From Labia minor (taxonomy: Eukaryota; Arthropoda; Insecta; Dermaptera; Spongiphoridae), in assembly GCA_963082975.1 (NCBI GenBank), contig OY720344.1, forward strand, positions 94,679,228-94,743,227: 64,000 nt of DNA, read 5' to 3'. This document shows, in pieces, positions 60,774 to 64,000 of this stretch (positions are counted from its first letter, which is position 1; each line of letters opens with the position of its first letter). A program made the position numbers and the translations under genes. A model generated the notes under the pieces. It had not been told where the DNA came from. It ran no database searches and saw only the letters and a list, made by a program, of their open reading frames with translations.

Positions 60774-63245
60774 TATCTGGAGTGTCTCCATAAGAATACC
60801 TCGCAAATTTGATTTGGATTAATTATCACATATATTATATATATATTAATAATTATAAATTATAAATTAAAATTAATAAATAATATTTATTAAACCAGCT
60901 GTGTTTGGCTCTTTGTTGATGGCACCACGTCACGTGCTGGCGCGTGATTGCCACGTGCTAAAAAATTAATTCCGGTACTGAAATCATGTGAAAAACTATT
61001 AAAAATATATCTTTACTCTTACGGTCAGTTTAGAGGGAAAAAAATGAAAACGTGGTAGGTAATGACCCTCTTCTAATAACAATCTCCCCAGAGATAGTAT
61101 TGCGATCACGAAAATTTTCGATGTCGAGATTTTGATGTTTGTATACGTTTTGAAGGTCCCTGAGTCATTTTCACTAAAGTAGAGAAAAATGTCTGTGTAT
61201 GTGTGTGTATGTGTGTATGTCTATGTAGACAAGATTACGCAATAACGGTTTAGGCTCGAATAATGAAATTTGGTATACTGGCATTATTCAAAATTAGTAG
61301 TATCAACTTTTGAGAAATGTAGCTCATCCGGAAGTGGGTCATTACTTACCACGTTTTGATGTTTTTTCCAGGGCTTCGAACCGGAACTGAACCGAAAACC
61401 GAAAAAAACCGGTATTTTTGTCGGAACGAAAACCGGAGCTGAACCGAAAAAAATAATATCGGTTTATTTCAGTTCAGTACGTGTTGAATCCAGAGTTGCC
61501 AGAAGAGGTGTTTTGGCAACACACAAGCCCGAATTTTTTTCAATTAGTTATGCCTCGCACTGCATGGTGTCGCTAAAAACTTTGTTTCACAAATTAGTGT
61601 CCTAGTCATACTCTCCCTTCGGTTGTGTTGGCAGCGTCTCGTAGTCGCAATACAGAATTTAATGTTTTCATCGTTTGTTTAATACTGATATTTTGATTTG
61701 ATGATAGTATTAATTTTTTAAATTATTTATTCCATTTGTTACAGGGTTATGTATTGATATAAAGAAAATGATTCACATAAATATAAATAAAATTATTAAA
61801 TAAATTTAAACAAATATTGAATAACTTTGACCAAGTACGAAGATTAGACAGTAAAAAAATTATTTTAGAATTTTGGGAGGAAAATAAAAATACATATCCT
61901 CATTTATACAAAATTGCAATGGTGGTTTTATGAGCTACTGCAACACAAGTTAGTGTTGAAAGAGCTTTCTCTGGTTTAAAGTTTATTTTACGAGACAATA
62001 GAAATAGTTTAAATAAAAATATATTGGAAGATATTTTAATAATTAGAGGTAATTTTCATCTTTTATAATTATAGTTATAATTGTAAGTAAATATATCCAA
62101 GAATCCTGTATAATTTAACATTAAATATACGAATTTGTTTCGTTTGTTGAGTGTTTGTGAAAGTAGAAGGATGTAAAAAAATATTCATACATATATGTTC
62201 CATTTAATGAATTATATTAACATCTTATATTATATACTTCTAATTATTATACCTTTAATAATTATTATTATTTATATTATATTGTATCAATTCATGTAGT
62301 ATGATTTAGGGTGGTAGCAAGAAATATTTTTATATATTTATGGCAGACTCGGCATACCCCGACCTAAATTTCTAAAACAAATAAAAGGTCTTTAAAATTA
62401 ATTAATCGGAACTGAACCGAAAACCGAAAACCGAAAAAACCATTATTTTTGCCGGAACGAAAACCGGAACCGAACTGATATTTTTTTATTTTATAGAACC
62501 GGAACGAAAACCGAAACGAAAAAAATAACGGTTCGAAGCCCTGGTTTTTTCCTCTAAAGCATAAATTCCCAAACTTTTTTGTGTCGTAGACCCTTTGTCA
62601 TGTATTTCGGTTTTGGGTAGACCCCCTAAATTTATTTATTTTTTTTAATTTTACCTTTAATAAATAAATAGTATTAAATGATACTCTTTCAACCAAACCA
62701 CTTAAATTTAATTTAATAAAGATTTAATACTTAGTCATATCATAGGATTAAATAATAAATAATCATAGAAAATTTTTTTTTTTTATTTTTCAAACGAAAA
62801 AAATTTCTAAGTTTATTTAGAAAATAAAGTACTTGTAATCCCGATTCACTTCTGGCTGGCGTTTTTTACAATCTCGCCAGAGATAGTATTGCGATCACGA
62901 AAATTTTCGATGTCGACATTTTAACAATGTTTTCTTTTTTTCCTCTAAACTAACCGTATTAATAAAGATATATGTTTGATAGTTTTTCACATAATTAAAA
63001 ATTGTATAAAACTGCTATATAAGGAATTTCAGCTTGATTGAATCGCTGAAAGTACCGGAATTTATTTTTTAACACGACTGCAAATCACCCACCAACACGT
63101 GACGTGGTGCCATCAACAAAGAGCCACATGCGCTGGTTAATTTTAATTTATAATTTATAATTAATTAAATTTAATTTAAATATAATATATATTATTTAAT
63201 CCAATTCAAATTGCGAGATAGTCGAGTGGAGACACTCCAACTTTT
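60774..63245. repeat. F1 mosaic interrupted by a hAT element and a MITE
   Basis: 60774-61075 is F1 in minus orientation. 61080-61368 is F1 in plus orientation, cut by the hAT element and resuming at 62552 (CTCTAAAG). A GTGTCGTAGAC MITE follows at 62560-62870. Another plus F1 copy, lacking its microsatellite core, runs from 62870 to 63245 (CTCGCCAGAGATAGTATTGC to GCGAGATAGTCGAGTGGAG). Confidence 0.7.
61369..62543 (+). mobile_element. Shortened hAT transposon with dimerisation-domain remnant
   Basis: Inverted termini CAGGGCTTCGAACCG and CGGTTCGAAGCCCTG; perfect 8-bp duplication GTTTTTTC (61361-61368, 62544-62551). Both ends have tandem GAACCGAAAACCG-type motifs. On the plus strand about 61845-62065 the frame encodes the hAT C-terminal dimerisation block: LEFWEENKNTYPHLYKIAMV, then (after an in-frame TGA at 61932) ATQVSVERAFSGLKFILRDN and ILEDILIIRG. 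The N-terminal and catalytic parts are missing, so it is non-autonomous. Confidence 0.92.
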
Positions 63246-63299
63246 TTTTGTAAGGTTTAATCTTAAATCTCCTCGGCTAATGATGTCAGTCTGTGGTGC

Positions 63300-63445
63300 C
63301 TTTAACAAAGATTCAAACCTGGTTTAATATATATTTATTAATTTTAATTTATAATTTATAATTAATTTAATTTAATTTAAATTTAATATATGTTAATTAA
63401 TCCAATTCAAACTGCGAGATAGTCGAGTGGAGACACTCCAGATTT
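63300..63445 (+). repeat. Repeat family F1 right-end fragment
   Basis: TAACAAAGATTCAAACCTGG, AT-rich filler, then TCCAATTCAAACTGCGAGAT and AGTCGAGTGGAGACACTCCA. This repeats the terminal section found at 63190-63245, giving two F1 right ends in tandem. Confidence 0.7.
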
Positions 63446-64000
63446 TCTTTATATTGAAATCGATATTCATTTTTTATATGATTTTATAATAGAATCTTTC
63501 TCAATAATGGCATAGCTTTATGATTTTCAAATTTTGACACATAAGATATTGTATCAATTATTTAAGTTTAAAATTTTATTATATATATTTATAATTATCG
63601 ATGATCATGAATAAAAGTCACATTGATGATTTTATATGAGTTAATTTCTATTTTTTCATAAGATAATTTTTGAAATTCTTTTCATTCAATTTTATTTTCA
63701 TTGAATCTTCTTGCATCACTGATTAAGGTAAAAAATGCAATTGTTTAGGATATGTCTGATTGAATGACAGATATTATTTTGAAGTGTAAAAAACAGGTTC
63801 TCTAGATCTAGATCTAGATTCTAGCTTGATATCTTTTGGATTCCCTAAGTAGTCTTGATTATCCTCTTATAGTGAAGAAAATAAAAAACAAAAAATAAGA
63901 TTGTCTCGAAAGTAAGGTAAATTTCTAAATATACGTGGAAATTATTATAGTACAAGTTACTTTTTTTTATTATTTTACTTATTAATTAAAATTCTTAGAT
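63446..64000. other. AT-rich end of window
   Basis: No gene or repeat recognised except a small AGATCTAGATCTAGAT palindromic run near 63804-63820. Confidence 0.5.

Overview
The window is AT-rich nuclear DNA of an arthropod, almost certainly an insect. Evidence: several split host genes with short GT-AG introns, chemosensory ionotropic receptors of the insect IR75-like type, an alpha/epsilon-sarcoglycan gene, and dense insect-type repeats (mariner, hAT, Copia, RTE-like LINE, tRNA-derived SINE). The base composition and repeat mix would suit a parasitoid wasp, but nothing here proves the order.

All five host genes lie on the minus strand. (1) 3525-7454 and (2) 10225-20005 are tandem IR75-like receptor paralogues (619 and 615 residues) with the same ten exons, the same intron phases and a shared promoter block; the second is swollen by repeats in its introns, including a 2-kb near-perfect inverted repeat. 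(3) 29250-32567 encodes an unfamiliar 971-residue secreted protein with Pro/Asn repeats, two near-identical cassettes holding a predicted amphipathic helix bracketed by basic sites, five RFVR furin-type sites and eight 17-residue Cys repeats. It is the best candidate for something undescribed. (4) 36080-46773 is an eight-exon alpha/epsilon-sarcoglycan (390 residues). (5) 48460-58728 is a third, divergent ionotropic receptor (nine exons, 650 residues). Exon models were built by hand from frame, splice signals and family resemblance; every phase closes, but no transcript was available.

Repeats fill most other space. 22723-27293 is a very young Copia element with identical LTRs. Four RTE-like LINE 3' ends all lie on the plus strand. 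Three multi-copy families (called F1, F2 and F3 here) share an internal layout. There are hAT elements with clear 8-bp duplications, mariner remnants, and a SINE family with two copies, one split by a LINE. Several insertions are nested two or three deep, most clearly at 52459-53916 and 60774-63245.

The three receptors probably act in chemosensory neurons, the sarcoglycan in the dystrophin complex of muscle, and the Cys-repeat protein outside the cell. I see no functional link between them beyond shared strand and location.
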